The notes below the pieces were generated by a model. It worked only from the letters and a program-made list of their open reading frames with translations. It was not told where the DNA came from and did not search any database. From positions 310,001 to 374,000 of the forward strand of contig JAHRHY010000010.1 in the NCBI GenBank assembly GCA_019671135.1: a DNA stretch of 64,000 nt, written 5' to 3'. The stretch comes from Linnemannia hyalina (lineage: Eukaryota; Mortierellomycota; Mortierellomycetes; Mortierellales; Mortierellaceae). The position numbers were made by a program, and so were the translations under genes. Positions 34,824-46,043 of the stretch are shown here, in pieces; within the stretch, counting starts at the first letter, position 1, and every line of letters starts with the position of its first letter.

Positions 34824-37719
34824 CTAGCGTTTTCTATTCCCCGGCCCGTTCATGCTGCTATTCAACATGCCCCAATCGGCCAGTTTTGCTTCCGCAATGC
34901 TCACCTGCTCTTCTGTCAGATTTCCTCTTGTCAGTCCATCCTGACTTCCTGACGATGCCAGCTCGGTCGCATGCTTCACTCCTTCGCGAATCACTTCGGG
35001 GTTGCTATGGTACATGAACATGCCCTAAGAACGTTCGCCGAAAGGGAAAAAGAACAACACCATCCATAGACAAATCGATGTTAGATATTAATGCATAACA
35101 TTAACAATAAAACGTAGTTTCCATGACTATTCAGAATGCCTTCAATCTAAATGCTCGACATGTTCGTGGACGCCAGCAAATTGTATCTTACCTTGGCAGC
35201 GCGAAGACCAGCAAGCCATTCACGAAGAGAATCCCCAGAGTCGGTGCAGATGTAATGGATATAGTCGTCCTCTGGTGTCTCGAAAAGATGAATCTTGTCG
35301 GATGACTTCAGCGCGAATCCAAACTTGGTGGGCGCTTTCTTCCGTGGGACTTGGACAGTGTAAACGTCAAAGTTGCGAAGCAAGCATAGCATGCTCTCTC
35401 CATTAAACTAAAAACCAAGCACAACACAAGTATCATTAGTACACCAGTTTTGCAGCAAAATGGCTCCATCGTGCAGATGCCTGTTCGCGAAAATGTACCT
35501 TGGCATCCTTGGAGTGGTAGACAGCTGTATCGGTGATATGAAGGTATCTCTTCACCCACTTGCTCTTCTTCATCTCGATATGCACCCATCCATGAGGTCG
35601 CACAAAGCTCTCCTGTCCAGCAGGTCCGACCAAACGAACAACCTCCTGGGCGGCGAGCTCGTTGCGTGCGGGGAAGGGCTTGCAGATCATCTTGTTGTCT
35701 TTGTCAGCCTCCCAGGTCTTCATCACATCCAAGATCACCTCAAAGTCACGCAGAGGACGCTCGATGAGGAACTCCTTGGAGTATTCGAAAATGGTCCATC
35801 GATCGTGGTAGCGACCATCGCCTGGTTGACCAAAGACTCCACGCTCCTGCAGCATATGCAACGCATCCAGGGCGGTTGAGTTGGGAGCCAAGTTGACAGA
35901 CTTGAAATCGATCTCGGTCTGAATGTAAATGCGAGTGGCTACAAGGCGTTGAGTTGCTGCTTGGTTGGCTGCTCCTGGGGTAACGCCTGTAGGCGACATG
36001 GGTGTCTGCTGGGCGTTTGATGACTGGTTGGTGGCTGAAGGCGAGTCTGGAGGAGATCCGTTGGCCGCTACAGCGGCTGCTAGGCGTTGTTGCTGTTGCT
36101 GAAGGTGTTGCATTTGTTGAGCTTGTTGGAGCTGGAGCTGGCGCTGTTGCATCTGCTGCTCGCTCGAGCTAGGAGAGTTATCGTCCCTCATCATGGCCAG
36201 GGCCATACCTCTCATTCCTCCGCCAGACAAAGGCGACTGAGTTGTTGGGAAAGAAGGCTGGGGGGTGAGGAGGACTGCAGGCGCGATCGGGGTGCTTCCC
36301 ATACCCATTCCGCGAATCATGTTATCGTGGTGCATAGTGCTCTTGTTGGTGCTGACATTTAAGGACAGGGAAGGAAGACCTGAAGACGTGTCGTTGGGAA
36401 CGGCGGTCGGGTTGGCGAATGGTGGAGGGTTACGAGCGAACTTGGAGGTTGATTTGCTTCTGTGGTGGAGAGAAGTTGTCGAGTCGCCATTTGAACCTGG
36501 TTGAGGAACTGGTGGCCATCCGTTGCTGTCTGCCTGGAAGTTTTGGTTGGAAGCCTTTCTTGGCAACGACTTTGAGCGTTGACTTCCCAATGCTCCTGTG
36601 CTGCGACTAGGAATCAAAGCAGGGTTGTACTCGGGGTATGTGGACTCAGGCACTGGATGGGACTAAAACAACATCGAATAAATTTAAGAATGTCAGTTTA
36701 AATGAACCCAAAAATAACAACGATTGTCCACATCATATTTTGAAAATCCACCAATAGTCTGTTTTTTTTACCGTCTCGTAGTTGGGCTTGGCATTGGAGG
36801 CATCCCTGGACTTGCTGCGCGATCTCACCCATGCAAACATGCCACCCTTGGACGTGCCCTCCTCTGGCTTTTGTTTCCTGCCACGTTCAGTTTCATTCTG
36901 GGTTTCTCCTGCTCCCGATGGCTCTCGTGAGCGACCACCTTCATTGGAGTCAGCAAAACCGGTGTTAGATAGATTGCGGTCACGGTTGGGGCGTCTCTCT
37001 GAAGCATGGCGACTAGGAAGGCGGTCGCGCATGGGAGGTTCCTGTTGATGCTGACGGTACATAGCTGCGGGATCTACCGATTGTTGTTTGCGGAGAATGG
37101 GGCGTCCATCGTGACCTTCGTTTTCTTCCTGAGCAGAGGCCTGGCGTGGAGGAATAGAATGTGCTGGAAGAAGAGATGGTGCCAACGAATGCACAGCCTG
37201 TTGTCCATTGTCCTCGAAGCTTTGACCCAGGCTGTTGTTGGAGCTCTTTTTCTGAATGTGCCCAGCGCTATCGGGTGAATCGGCAACGCTCCGCTGCAAA
37301 GCCTCGTCTGAAGCAGCAATGGTCTGTTGCTGCTGCTCTGGCTCTTCCTCCTTCTGTTGAGGTTGTTGAGGTTGGAGTTGGACAGGCTGAGGTTGGACGG
37401 GTTGTTGCTGTTCAGGCTGGGGTTGGATTGGTGGCAGATCCTTTTCCTCCTGGGGTTGCTGAGGTTGTTGAGACTGCTGAGGCTGTTGAGGTTGTGCAGG
37501 GACAGTTGAGAGGACATGTGGTTCCTGAAGCGACAAGGGTGTTTCGCGATCTTCGGCGATCGACGGTGTAGACATAAAAGGAAAATCGTCGAGTTTGTTA
37601 TCAGTCTTGGTGATGGTATTGGATCGACTCAGGGATCGTGATGCTGATCGTGATCTGGGTGGAACCACCGGACTCTGGGGTCCCTGCTGATGGTGGTATT
37701 GGTATTGGTGCTGTTGTTG

Positions 37720-37750
<31 letters not shown>

Positions 37751-39230
37751 TGCTGTTGCTGCTGTTGCTGCTGGTCATAAGGGGAACCCAGGGTGGAATG
37801 TTCAGAGATTGAGGGCGATCCAGGGACAGGTCTCGGTGACTTGGCATAATTGCGACTGTTGGAACGAGCAGGTACCCGGGGTGATGCCGACATCATCTGC
37901 CCATTCTGGGCCAAGGTCGACAGTGAGGGGGAGGATGGATAGGGTCGAAGAAACTGGCGAGGCGCTGGGCCGTCAAAGACGGCTGTCGAGGTCTCCTGAG
38001 GCGTTGATGGTGAACTCTCTAATCCATTGACTACCCGCTCACTATTTTCGTCCAAAGTCATCTGAGGACGGCCCGAACCATGCGAGATTGACCTTGACCG
38101 TTGAGCAGATTTGGGTGGCAAAGGAACAGGAACAGCCCGCTTGCTCTCTCTGCGGGCCAGGCCACCAGGAAGAGGACCGACCGTTTCCACCGCTGCGCCG
38201 TTGATGCTGGGTACTGGATCGCCAGCGTCTAGTCGCGAAGGGGTGGTTGGTGTTTCAGGGATGGTGGCATCAATCCTCATCCTTGGCTGTTCATTCCTAT
38301 CGTTGTCCGTAGTTCTGTCCTGAGTTGGGCGGTTGAGACGAGCGTTCAGACGACTCTCGGGGTCTCGCAGACTAACGGCGGCGGTGATGGCTCGCTTGGA
38401 GAGAGGAGAGACAGGTGACAAGACTGCGGAAGAGTTGGGCGAACCAGTCTGATCCAGAGCGGCGGTCTCTACTGTGAGGGAGGTGTCGGTTCTGGTCTCT
38501 GTCCTGGCTCGAGTCAATCTTGTGCGTCGGGGCTCCTGTTCGGCATCTCGCGGAGTCGTTGGGCGAGAACCGAAGCGGTTTGCTTGCTATTGATATTGCA
38601 CAGCAGCAAGGGAGGGAGAACAAGGGGGGAAAGGAGCTAAGAGTCAATTGATGGGTCCCCAAGGTGAAAATACAACAGAGTTGACCCGGCTGCCAACACT
38701 AATGGAGCGGAAAGCCCAATTAATGCGAGCGGCTGCTTTGTTGTTGTTTGTTGTGGGTTTGGGTGTTGCTTGACTTTTTGGCGCTAGACTCCACTGTGTT
38801 TAAAACATAATAAAACACAGTTCAATTGAACAGCCATCCTTGGTCCTTGGCCCTGCTACAACCGAAAGGAATAAGCATTGCTTGTTTCCTTCCTCTGACA
38901 ACAACGATTAACGCCATTGGAAGCGAAAAGGGGGGAGAAAGATAAATGGCCTCTTTACTTTTGTCCATGTCTGGGCCTTGAAAGTCGATTATATCTTTTG
39001 TATATCCTCGAGCCCATGAGGAAATGAGATCCCGCCCTGTTCGGCTTCCTTGTTCCTGTCCGTGTGCGTGAGTGCCTGTCTATTCATCCAGTTGCTGCCC
39101 TCCATTTTTCTATATTTAACATATGTCATGAAATAAGAATATTTACTCTGTTGGCAAGGTCCGTCTTCATGGCGGCAAGTTCTCCCATCATCTGTTCAAA
39201 GTCCATGTCGTTGTCTGCATTCTGGGCCAT
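34824..39230 (-). CDS. RA-PH domain protein resembling the MRL (Mig-10/RIAM/lamellipodin) family
   Basis: Coding exons are 39147-39230, 36772-38586, 35499-36662, 35192-35407 and 34824-35024. All junctions are phase 0, and they join to 1,159 residues. The 28-residue first exon holds a short amphipathic segment (DMDFEQMMGELAAMKTDLAN). Exon 2 is S/P/Q-rich with long poly-Q (about 37700-37775). A Ras-association domain spans about 878-962 (RIYIQTEIDFKSVNLAP, TALDALHMLQERGVFG, WTIFEYS, IERPLRDFE). It is followed directly by a PH domain at about 988-1092 (GWVHIEMKKSKWVKRYLHI, YTVQVPRKKAPTKFGFAL, LREWLAGLRAAK). Adjacent RA-PH is the core of RIAM, lamellipodin and Grb7/10/14, which link Ras/Rap GTPases and phosphoinositides to actin. 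No FPPPP-type Ena/VASP motif was seen. A polarity or actin role at the plasma membrane is inferred. Domain calls are firm; orthology is not proven. Confidence 0.88.
37700..37775. repeat. Poly-Q trinucleotide repeat in the RA-PH protein gene
   Basis: TTG/CTG units on the plus strand, about 20 CAG/CAA codons on the minus strand, in the disordered N-terminal half. Confidence 0.85.
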
Positions 39231-40735
39231 GGTGTCGATGCTCTTTTTTTTTGTTGACAGATTGAAGGGTATAGAAGGGTGAGCAGGAGATAGACAGAGG
39301 GTGGCGTAAAGCAGTGGCGGGAACGGGAAGAAAGAGGGTGGAACAAGAAAATATGTAGAGGGGGGAAAAAATGAAGAGAAAAGACAAGACAAGGAGGTTC
39401 TTGGATGAACGAGGAGGGATAGAAAACGAAAGGGGGGAATGAAAGGAGGAAGAGAACGGAGAAGAACGAAAGAGAAGAAGAAGGTTATGTGAGGAAAGAA
39501 GAATAAAGAATGAAGAAAGAAGAAGAACTCTCAAGTCTGAACAGTGAGAAAAAAGAGAGCCAGAAACCATTCTTTCTCTCCCTCATTCTTGTCCTTCTCT
39601 TTGGAACACAACCGTGCAACACACAACGGCCTTCCTTTTTTTTTTGTGAGTACCTCACTCCCATGTATCCAATACAGCCTCCATGGTACTCTTGTTCATT
39701 TTCCTGCATTCATCCCCACTTTTCTTCCTCCTCCACTCATTCACTTTGTCATGTATCTATTTCAATGTGGAGACATATACCTTCGTCCCTTTGCCCGCTC
39801 ACTCTCTCAAAGAATGAAAATAACCATTCGTTGCCACCGTCTTCTCCTCTTTTTCTATTTTCTATCTTCAATCCTCTCTCTCCCTCTTTTTCGACTCCTC
39901 CGTTTCCTCCTCGTGCTCTTCCCAGAACTCTTCGCTCATTGTCACACCTCAAGTAATATAACTCTTGGTCCAAAGCGCATAGAGGGCGTTAGGCCGCAGT
40001 GAGCGAGTGAGGCAGGGCATTGCTTCTTTCTTTCACAGACTTCAATTGCTCACAAGGGCAAAAGGAAAAAGGGATCCAGGACACTTGTCTCCGCCCATCT
40101 GTCTATTCGTCTGTTCTGTTCATTTACCGTCCGGCGTCCGTCCGTCTGTCGTCTGAACTGAACAGTACACACAGACGTATACACGCACCCACATGCTGAG
40201 CCCCCAATCTCATTTGTTTGTCAACTGCTTGGAAAGAGAGAGAAAATGGGTGAAAATGAAAAAAAGTGAACCGGGAGCGTGTGAAGCGCGGAAGAAGATG
40301 AGAAAGGCCGAGAATAATGAAAAATAGATGGAGAGGGAGTGAAGAAGGCGATGTTCAAGTGGGGAAGCTATTTATTTGTCTAGGTCTCGGTCAAACACAT
40401 GTGCCTGCAAGGGACACCCACTGAGGATTCCTTTTGTTCGCGAAGCTGACTGGCTGGGAGTATCCAATTGACCACCCTGGGATACTTTCTCACCCATCGC
40501 GACCCCCCTGGTCACTCTATTACTTGTTCATGTCACTGCGTTACTGAGAAGAAAAGATGACCTGTGGTTAGATAACAGTGACGCTGATCAACGCAGAGGA
40601 ATAAATATCAACGCGGTCATGCTTCCCTTTGGGCCTCTCTTTACTTCACACTCCACCTCTCTGCACAAACCCATTCGCTCATTCCACAACCCTTCTCTCC
40701 AATCACCCACACTCACTTCTACCAAACAATTCACA
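39231..40735. promoter_or_regulatory. Divergent promoter region between the RA-PH and MAT2B-like genes
   Basis: About 1.5 kb separates the two start codons. From 39240 to 39500 the minus strand is pyrimidine-rich toward the RA-PH start. From 40625 to 40735 the plus strand is C/T/A-rich toward the MAT2B-like ATG, with an AT-rich AATAAATATC at about 40600. A T/C-rich block also covers 39550-39950 on the plus strand. No gene was seen. Confidence 0.5.
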
Positions 40736-42895
40736 ATGCGTGTCCTCGTCACCGGTGCCTCGGGTCTCCTCGGTCGCGCAGTCGTCACCGAGTTCAAGAA
40801 TGCCGGCCATGAAGGTATGCAAATGAAAAGTCATGCAAGTCTAAACGATCAACTTTTATTTTCTTCTTCATCCACGAATTAACATACTGACTTTTTCCAT
40901 TGCCGAAATAGTTGTTGGTGTCGCGTTCTCTCGCGCCAAGGGTGACCTCAAGAAGGTACACATATCGTTATCGATCTGGTTTCGAACAGACCGATAAGCC
41001 AGCGCTTCTTTTTGTCCTTAGTGCTCAATCGATCCTTCTTCCTCTCTGTCGTCTCTCACTGTTGATCATGGATCAACGGTAGCGGCAAAATTGGCTCACA
41101 CTGTCTGTGTTCTCTCTCTGTTCTCTCCAATACGCTTGTGCCTGGTCTCTTTTAGTTGGACCTGGAGGACTCGAACGCCGTCCAGACGTTTGTCGATGCT
41201 GAAAACCCCGATGGTAATGAACGGTGAACAATGATGACAAACGCCAATTGCCCTCCACTCTGACATCTGCGATATCCTCGACTAGTGTTAATTCTTGTAA
41301 CTCAACTGGAATGGATGGATGGTGGCGCGAGCTCTCTTGCTTCGACTAATGCTCTCTGTCTCCCTCTCTCTCTCCCTTTCTCTCTCTCTTTGCTCTTTTG
41401 TCAATGCCGCTCGTGCTTCCTTTGGGATTGATGCTCTGATAGTGATTGTGCACTGTGCCGCTGAGCGCCGCCCAGATGTTGTCGAGAAGAATCCTGACGG
41501 CGCCAAAAACGTAAGTTCTATTCTTCATCCATTTTTTCTATATCAGTCGTCTTCCATTGCCACGTAACTTATCCATAGCTTCTTTCATTCTCGTTGTTGT
41601 TAGTTGAATGTCCAGGTGCCGGGGTTGTTGGCCGATCTCACAAATGACCGTGGGATTTTGTTAATCTACATTTCGACTGATTACGTCTTTGACGGCACCA
41701 GCCCTCCCTACGATGTCCGCGATAAGGCCAACCCTCTGAACCTCTATGGTAAACAACTTATTTTAAGTGCAAACCTTTGGTCCTCTTGTGGGGGCGACTC
41801 TGTTATCTTAGATACTAACTACGGAAATACACTTTCTCATTATGAATCATACGTGTATTTGTACCATCAGGTCAGACAAAGTACGACGGAGAGAAGGAGA
41901 TCAAAAAGTTCAACTCTTCTGCGATCATCCTCAGAGTGCCTATCCTCTATGGAGCCACAGAGTACAATGGCGAGTCAGCTGTCAACTCGTTGATTGACAG
42001 CGTTAAGGATGTAAGTTCCTAACTGCGTTTCTTTTCCCTCTTGCCGTCATCGTACAGATCCAAAGTTCTTTTTTTTAACATGATCCATGTGGTATTCTAG
42101 GGCAAGGCTGTCTCCATGGATCACTATGGGGTCCGCTACCCCACCAACGGTATGTACTTGTCTCTTTGATCACCGACAAAGTTCTATCGCCAGACTTTGA
42201 ACCACTCTAGGGACAACGACAGGTCTCATTCTCATTTCCACTCTCTTTCCTCTCAACCAATAGTCGCGGATGTCGCTCGCGTCGTCAAGGATCTGTCGAG
42301 TAAGTCACACATTTTTTTCGTTGTCTCCGTTACATCAATACAGCTGTCTCGATATGCATGTGTACTTCAACCTAACCATTACACGCTCACACATCATTCT
42401 CGTTAATAGCCAAGGTCCGTCATGAAAAGGTCTTCATCTCGGGAATCCTTCACTTCTCCGGCGAAGAAAAGTACACTAAATACGAGATCTGCCGTAAGTC
42501 CAGCGTCAATGTTTCACGTTATATACCCTCTGCATGTTTATCGGGGCTTCGATGTGCAAGGAATGTTGGCTCATCATAACGCGTACCATACGATACAATA
42601 GAGGTGATTGCCAAGGTCCTGGGTACCTCCACCGACCATTTGACCCCCAACGCCGAAGCTCCCAAGGACGGAAGTAAGTCTGCATTTACTGCTTTGCTTG
42701 AGTCTATGTTGTTACTTGTAGCGATTGGCTATCAGTGCCTTATCCCGTTTGCTTCCTTGTTTGTTCCCTTTGGATATAGCCACGAGACCTTACGACTGCC
42801 ACCTGTCGAACAGGTGCCTTGCTGGCGTGGGTATCAACACCCACTGCGTCAAGTTCTCGGATTGGATGCAGGGATGGCTCAACAAGAGCCAGTAA
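40736..42895 (+). CDS. MAT2B-like NAD(P)-binding protein (RmlD/dTDP-4-dehydrorhamnose reductase-like SDR)
   Basis: Eleven coding exons: 40736-40814, 40912-40955, 41156-41213, 41443-41510, 41604-41748, 41871-42010, 42101-42149, 42264-42299, 42410-42493, 42602-42673 and 42780-42895. They join in frame to 296 residues. This is an extended short-chain dehydrogenase fold. The nucleotide-binding GxxGxxG is at 7-13 (GASGLLG), the conserved ISTDYVFDG at about 106-114, and Tyr131-xxx-Lys135 (YGQTK) at the active-site position. The family includes bacterial RmlD and the regulatory beta subunit of methionine adenosyltransferase 2 (MAT2B). The length and the [15 protein letters not shown] and [20 protein letters not shown] segments favour a MAT2B-type protein. 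In a fungus it could regulate S-adenosylmethionine synthase or act as a reductase, and the sequence does not decide. Exons as short as 36 nt make it the most intron-dense gene here. Confidence 0.92.
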
Positions 42896-43235
42896 AAAGT
42901 AGTTGTCGTTGCGCTGAACTACAACGTTCCTTATTACTGTACGTCAAATACATACTTTTGTCTTATCAAGGAGAATTGGCCGTTGGGGTGGGATATAGAA
43001 TGCGAAGAGGTTCATTACTGAAGGGTGCCGGACAAAGTTAACCCGAAGTAGGTGTGGTGTTTGTTTGTTGTGAGACGAGAGCCTGGTCGGGACTCTGTGG
43101 CCTGGGGCACTACGGATCTAAAAATAATGAAAGTGGGGATCGAGGTACCATGGCACGAGGAGGCTGAAGAAAAAAAGCGCGTCATTTATTTATATACATA
43201 TTCCTTTGGTGAAGATAACTTGAGACCGAAAGGGT
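42896..43235. other. Convergent 3' flanks of the MAT2B-like and carboxypeptidase genes
   Basis: About 340 bp. It holds the putative 3' UTRs of both genes and nothing else that I can see. Confidence 0.5.
43185..43190 (-). terminator. Candidate poly(A) signal of the M28 carboxypeptidase gene
   Basis: AATAAA on the minus strand, about 46 nt after the stop codon at 43236-43238. Confidence 0.45.
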
Positions 43236-45422
43236 CTAGAACTCGACACCACTCTCGGCGGCGATGTAGGTCCAGATGGCCATGACGGCGGCCGACTGCT
43301 TCGCCTGGTCGGGGGTAAATGCGCCCATGGTATCAGCCTCCGTGTGGTGGTAGTAGAAGTATCCGCTGTCGACTGGGCGTCGAGGTGCCTCTTCAGGGTG
43401 GGAGTGGTGGCGGTGGCGGCGGTGGAGGTGTTTGCGGTCATGCTTTCCATGGTGCCGTTGGTGTTCCTGAGATTCGTCGTCTTCTTGTTCCAGAGGTGGC
43501 TTTGTCAATGCATATGGTGAAGTGGAGTAGGGCAAGGGGAAGGGGTCGGCAGGCATGAAATGAGCACAGGCAACACCCTTTTCGCACAAAGGCTCGATAT
43601 CAGCTCCACCTCCGTTGGGTAGAACATGGCGTCCAGCTCCTGAGTATCCCAAATCCTCGCGTGAACCCAGAAAGTACTCTCCAGCTGCTGCGAGATAATC
43701 CATGGGTGTGATGCTCTTGGGGTCTCTCAACAGATTCCTCTGGGTCTGACTGGGTGTGAATCCGATGCCGTAGGGGTCAAAGACACCAATGTCGGACTCG
43801 AATGCAAAGACGTGGCGGCTGTCCGTAGACTCGGGGTGGTTCTTGGCATAAACGACGCCTCCAACCGAGGTGTTCTCTTCTGAGGTCCAGAAAACGACTC
43901 TGATAGTCCTGCGAGGAGGTCGGTCCAGTCGGCTAAGTTGACGGATAGTCTCCCAAGCAATAAAGCAGCCAATACCATCATCCACAGCTCCACTACCGAC
44001 ATCCCAACTGTCGATATGTCCTCCAAGAACAACCACCTCCTCGGGTTTCTCCCTGCCCTTCAATTCCACGATGATGTTCCTCGAAACTCTAGCGTCCAGA
44101 TCGGTTGTTGCTCCCATTACCAGCTTCACCTTGGGCCAGTCAGGGTATTGTTCAGGGTCTTGCTGATGGCGCTTCAGAGACCGCTCCAGCAGGTCAGCAT
44201 CCTCGGCCGAGATGGAGGCTGTGGGGATCTTGGCAGCAATGGAGCCGCCGGTGTGAGGCGTCTGCAGCGAAAAGGGCCCAAGAGCTCGAACCAAGGCAGC
44301 GATGGCTCCATGTTTCTCTGCCCAGACGGCGCCCTCGAGTCGGTACATGTAACTGGTATCATACGAATCAAATCGTCGGTTCCACACCACGACCTTCCCC
44401 TTGACCTCGCCTGCTTCGCCCAATTGGTCCAACTCCTCCTTGGACTGGACCACAAGAACCTCACCAGTCAATCCGTTAACGGGGTCAGGTGTGGCAACAC
44501 TGTATCCGAGTCCGAGGATATGCAACTTGACGGGCCCTCTGGTCGGGGAGAGGAAGTGAAGGGACTCCTGGTTCCGTTGCCAATAGTCGACCACCACATC
44601 TTCGGTTGTTACGGACAGGTTGTCGGCCTTGACCTTTCCCACGATCCAGTCAATAGACTTTTTTGGTTGGTTTTTTTTTTGTTTTGCATGATATTTCAAA
44701 AGAAAAAAAAAAAGGGAGGTCCTTGCGGTTAGCGCGCATATTTTTCTTGTTTTTTTTGTACTTCGGGGTCATGACCAACTTTGGATTGTTTGTAAAAAGA
44801 GTCGGATACCTTTTCCAATGCATCTGAACCGACGATACGAGGTCCATATGTATCTGTCATCTCTGCCAAACGATCCCATACGATACTACGTTTGTTCGAA
44901 GGAGAAGAGATGACAGTGCAGCAATGTCAACAAGCGTGGGATATCTTGGAAACAAACTCAGACTTTTTCTCGTTCGCCAACCCCCCCCCCCCCTCATTAG
45001 CGTCAGTCAACTATTCATCTCACTTACTTTGATTCGAGAGTTCCCTCGACGATCTGTTCAACAGCCGCATCCATATACTTCTCAAAGCCATACTTTTCCG
45101 CAAGACGGCGGTTATGATGTTCATTTTGAGCCCTGTGATGCGCCTTGTGGGCAGCATAGTGGCGGGAAGGACTCCGTTCGTTGAGGATATTGTCGTTATC
45201 ATTCGAATCATCGTCCAAGGGCATCCAGAAGAGGGTGTAGAAGGCGGCGGCGACGAGACAGAGCTTGAAGAAGCCGATTCGAAGTCGTCGCCTGTAAATT
45301 GTTGCATCAATAGCTGTTGTGTCCTTTGAGGAGGAGGCACTGATGGTGTTGGTAGTGGTGTTGGGTGTTGCTGCCGGGTTGGCGGCTGTTGGTAAGAGGG
45401 AGTAGTGTTGTTTCTCGCTCAT
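43236..45422 (-). CDS. Membrane-anchored M28 carboxypeptidase Q-like metallopeptidase
   Basis: Coding exons are 45028-45422, 44810-44885 and 43236-44657, joining in frame to 630 residues. M28 peptidases of the carboxypeptidase Q (plasma glutamate carboxypeptidase) type release C-terminal residues from peptides using two zinc ions. Likely metal and catalytic residues are His371 (GGHIDSWD), Asp383 (AVDDGIG), Glu417/418 (WTSEENTS), Asp446 (ESDIG) and a His at 594/595 (YYHHTEADTMG). Residues IVGSDALEK|SIDWIV span the intron 2 junction as expected for the family. Unlike secreted homologs, the N-terminus has about 50 residues, then a basic patch (YRRRLR) and a hydrophobic helix (about 50-67), which predicts a type II membrane anchor. 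A His-rich insert (about 556-577) interrupts the catalytic domain shortly before the last metal ligand. The first in-frame ATG was chosen; its promoter and first codons are repeated at 48046-48187. Confidence 0.9.
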
Positions 45423-45562
45423 GTCTTGTTTGTTTTCTCTGATGAGAAAGTGAGGAAGAGTTGAGAGATGAGTAGAAGGTTGATCTCTACACTCCCACAA
45501 TAATATCCACGTGGTTCAACGTACTTTTTTTTTTCTCACTTCCAACGATTCGCAGTCCCATT
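45374..45562. repeat. Direct repeat, left copy (start of the carboxypeptidase gene and its promoter)
   Basis: Shares three blocks in order with 48046-48187. 45374-45422 matches 48046-48094 with 46 of 49 bases identical by eye. 45534-45543 is identical to 48149-48158. 45548-45562 is identical to 48173-48187. The sequence between blocks has diverged in length. Confidence 0.85.
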
Positions 45563-46043
45563 TCGTCGTCGCTAGACTCCCAGACTCTGACAGAATAAAA
45601 GAATCACACCAGGCATGATCGGAGGAGTGATAGTCCATATGCACAGATCATGGCTCTTGCTTCCTCGATGGCTCCAGGAACCACAGTTACCGTTTGTTAT
45701 GTGTCATGGCGCAACGAAAGCCTTGTTATTTCCTGCCTGGCTATTGTCCTGCCCTTGTTTTGCGCTCCTCAGAATCATGCAAACATGAGTAAGCATGTGC
45801 ATCCCTAACAATTGCCACCCCTCCTTCGCCAAGGCTTGCATTGCAACTGCTGTGTTAGTATTTGCGTTTGTGTTGTATTTGTGTAAATGCCCCTCTTTAT
45901 TTTTGGTCCCGCCCATTGCCCACCTTTCTACTTTTCTTCTTCCTCTTCTTTTTTTTTTTTTGCTCTTCGCCACCCCCACCATCCCTCACTCACTCACTCA
46001 CTCACCCATCCACCCACTTCCCACTTCTTTCATTCAAACAACC

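Noticed and set aside
45795..46043. Upstream in-frame extension of the nucleotidyltransferase
   Set aside because: The added sequence is a translation of the C/T-rich leader and the ATG at 46044 has a better context. A hydrophobic leader would also not suit an RNA-tailing enzyme.
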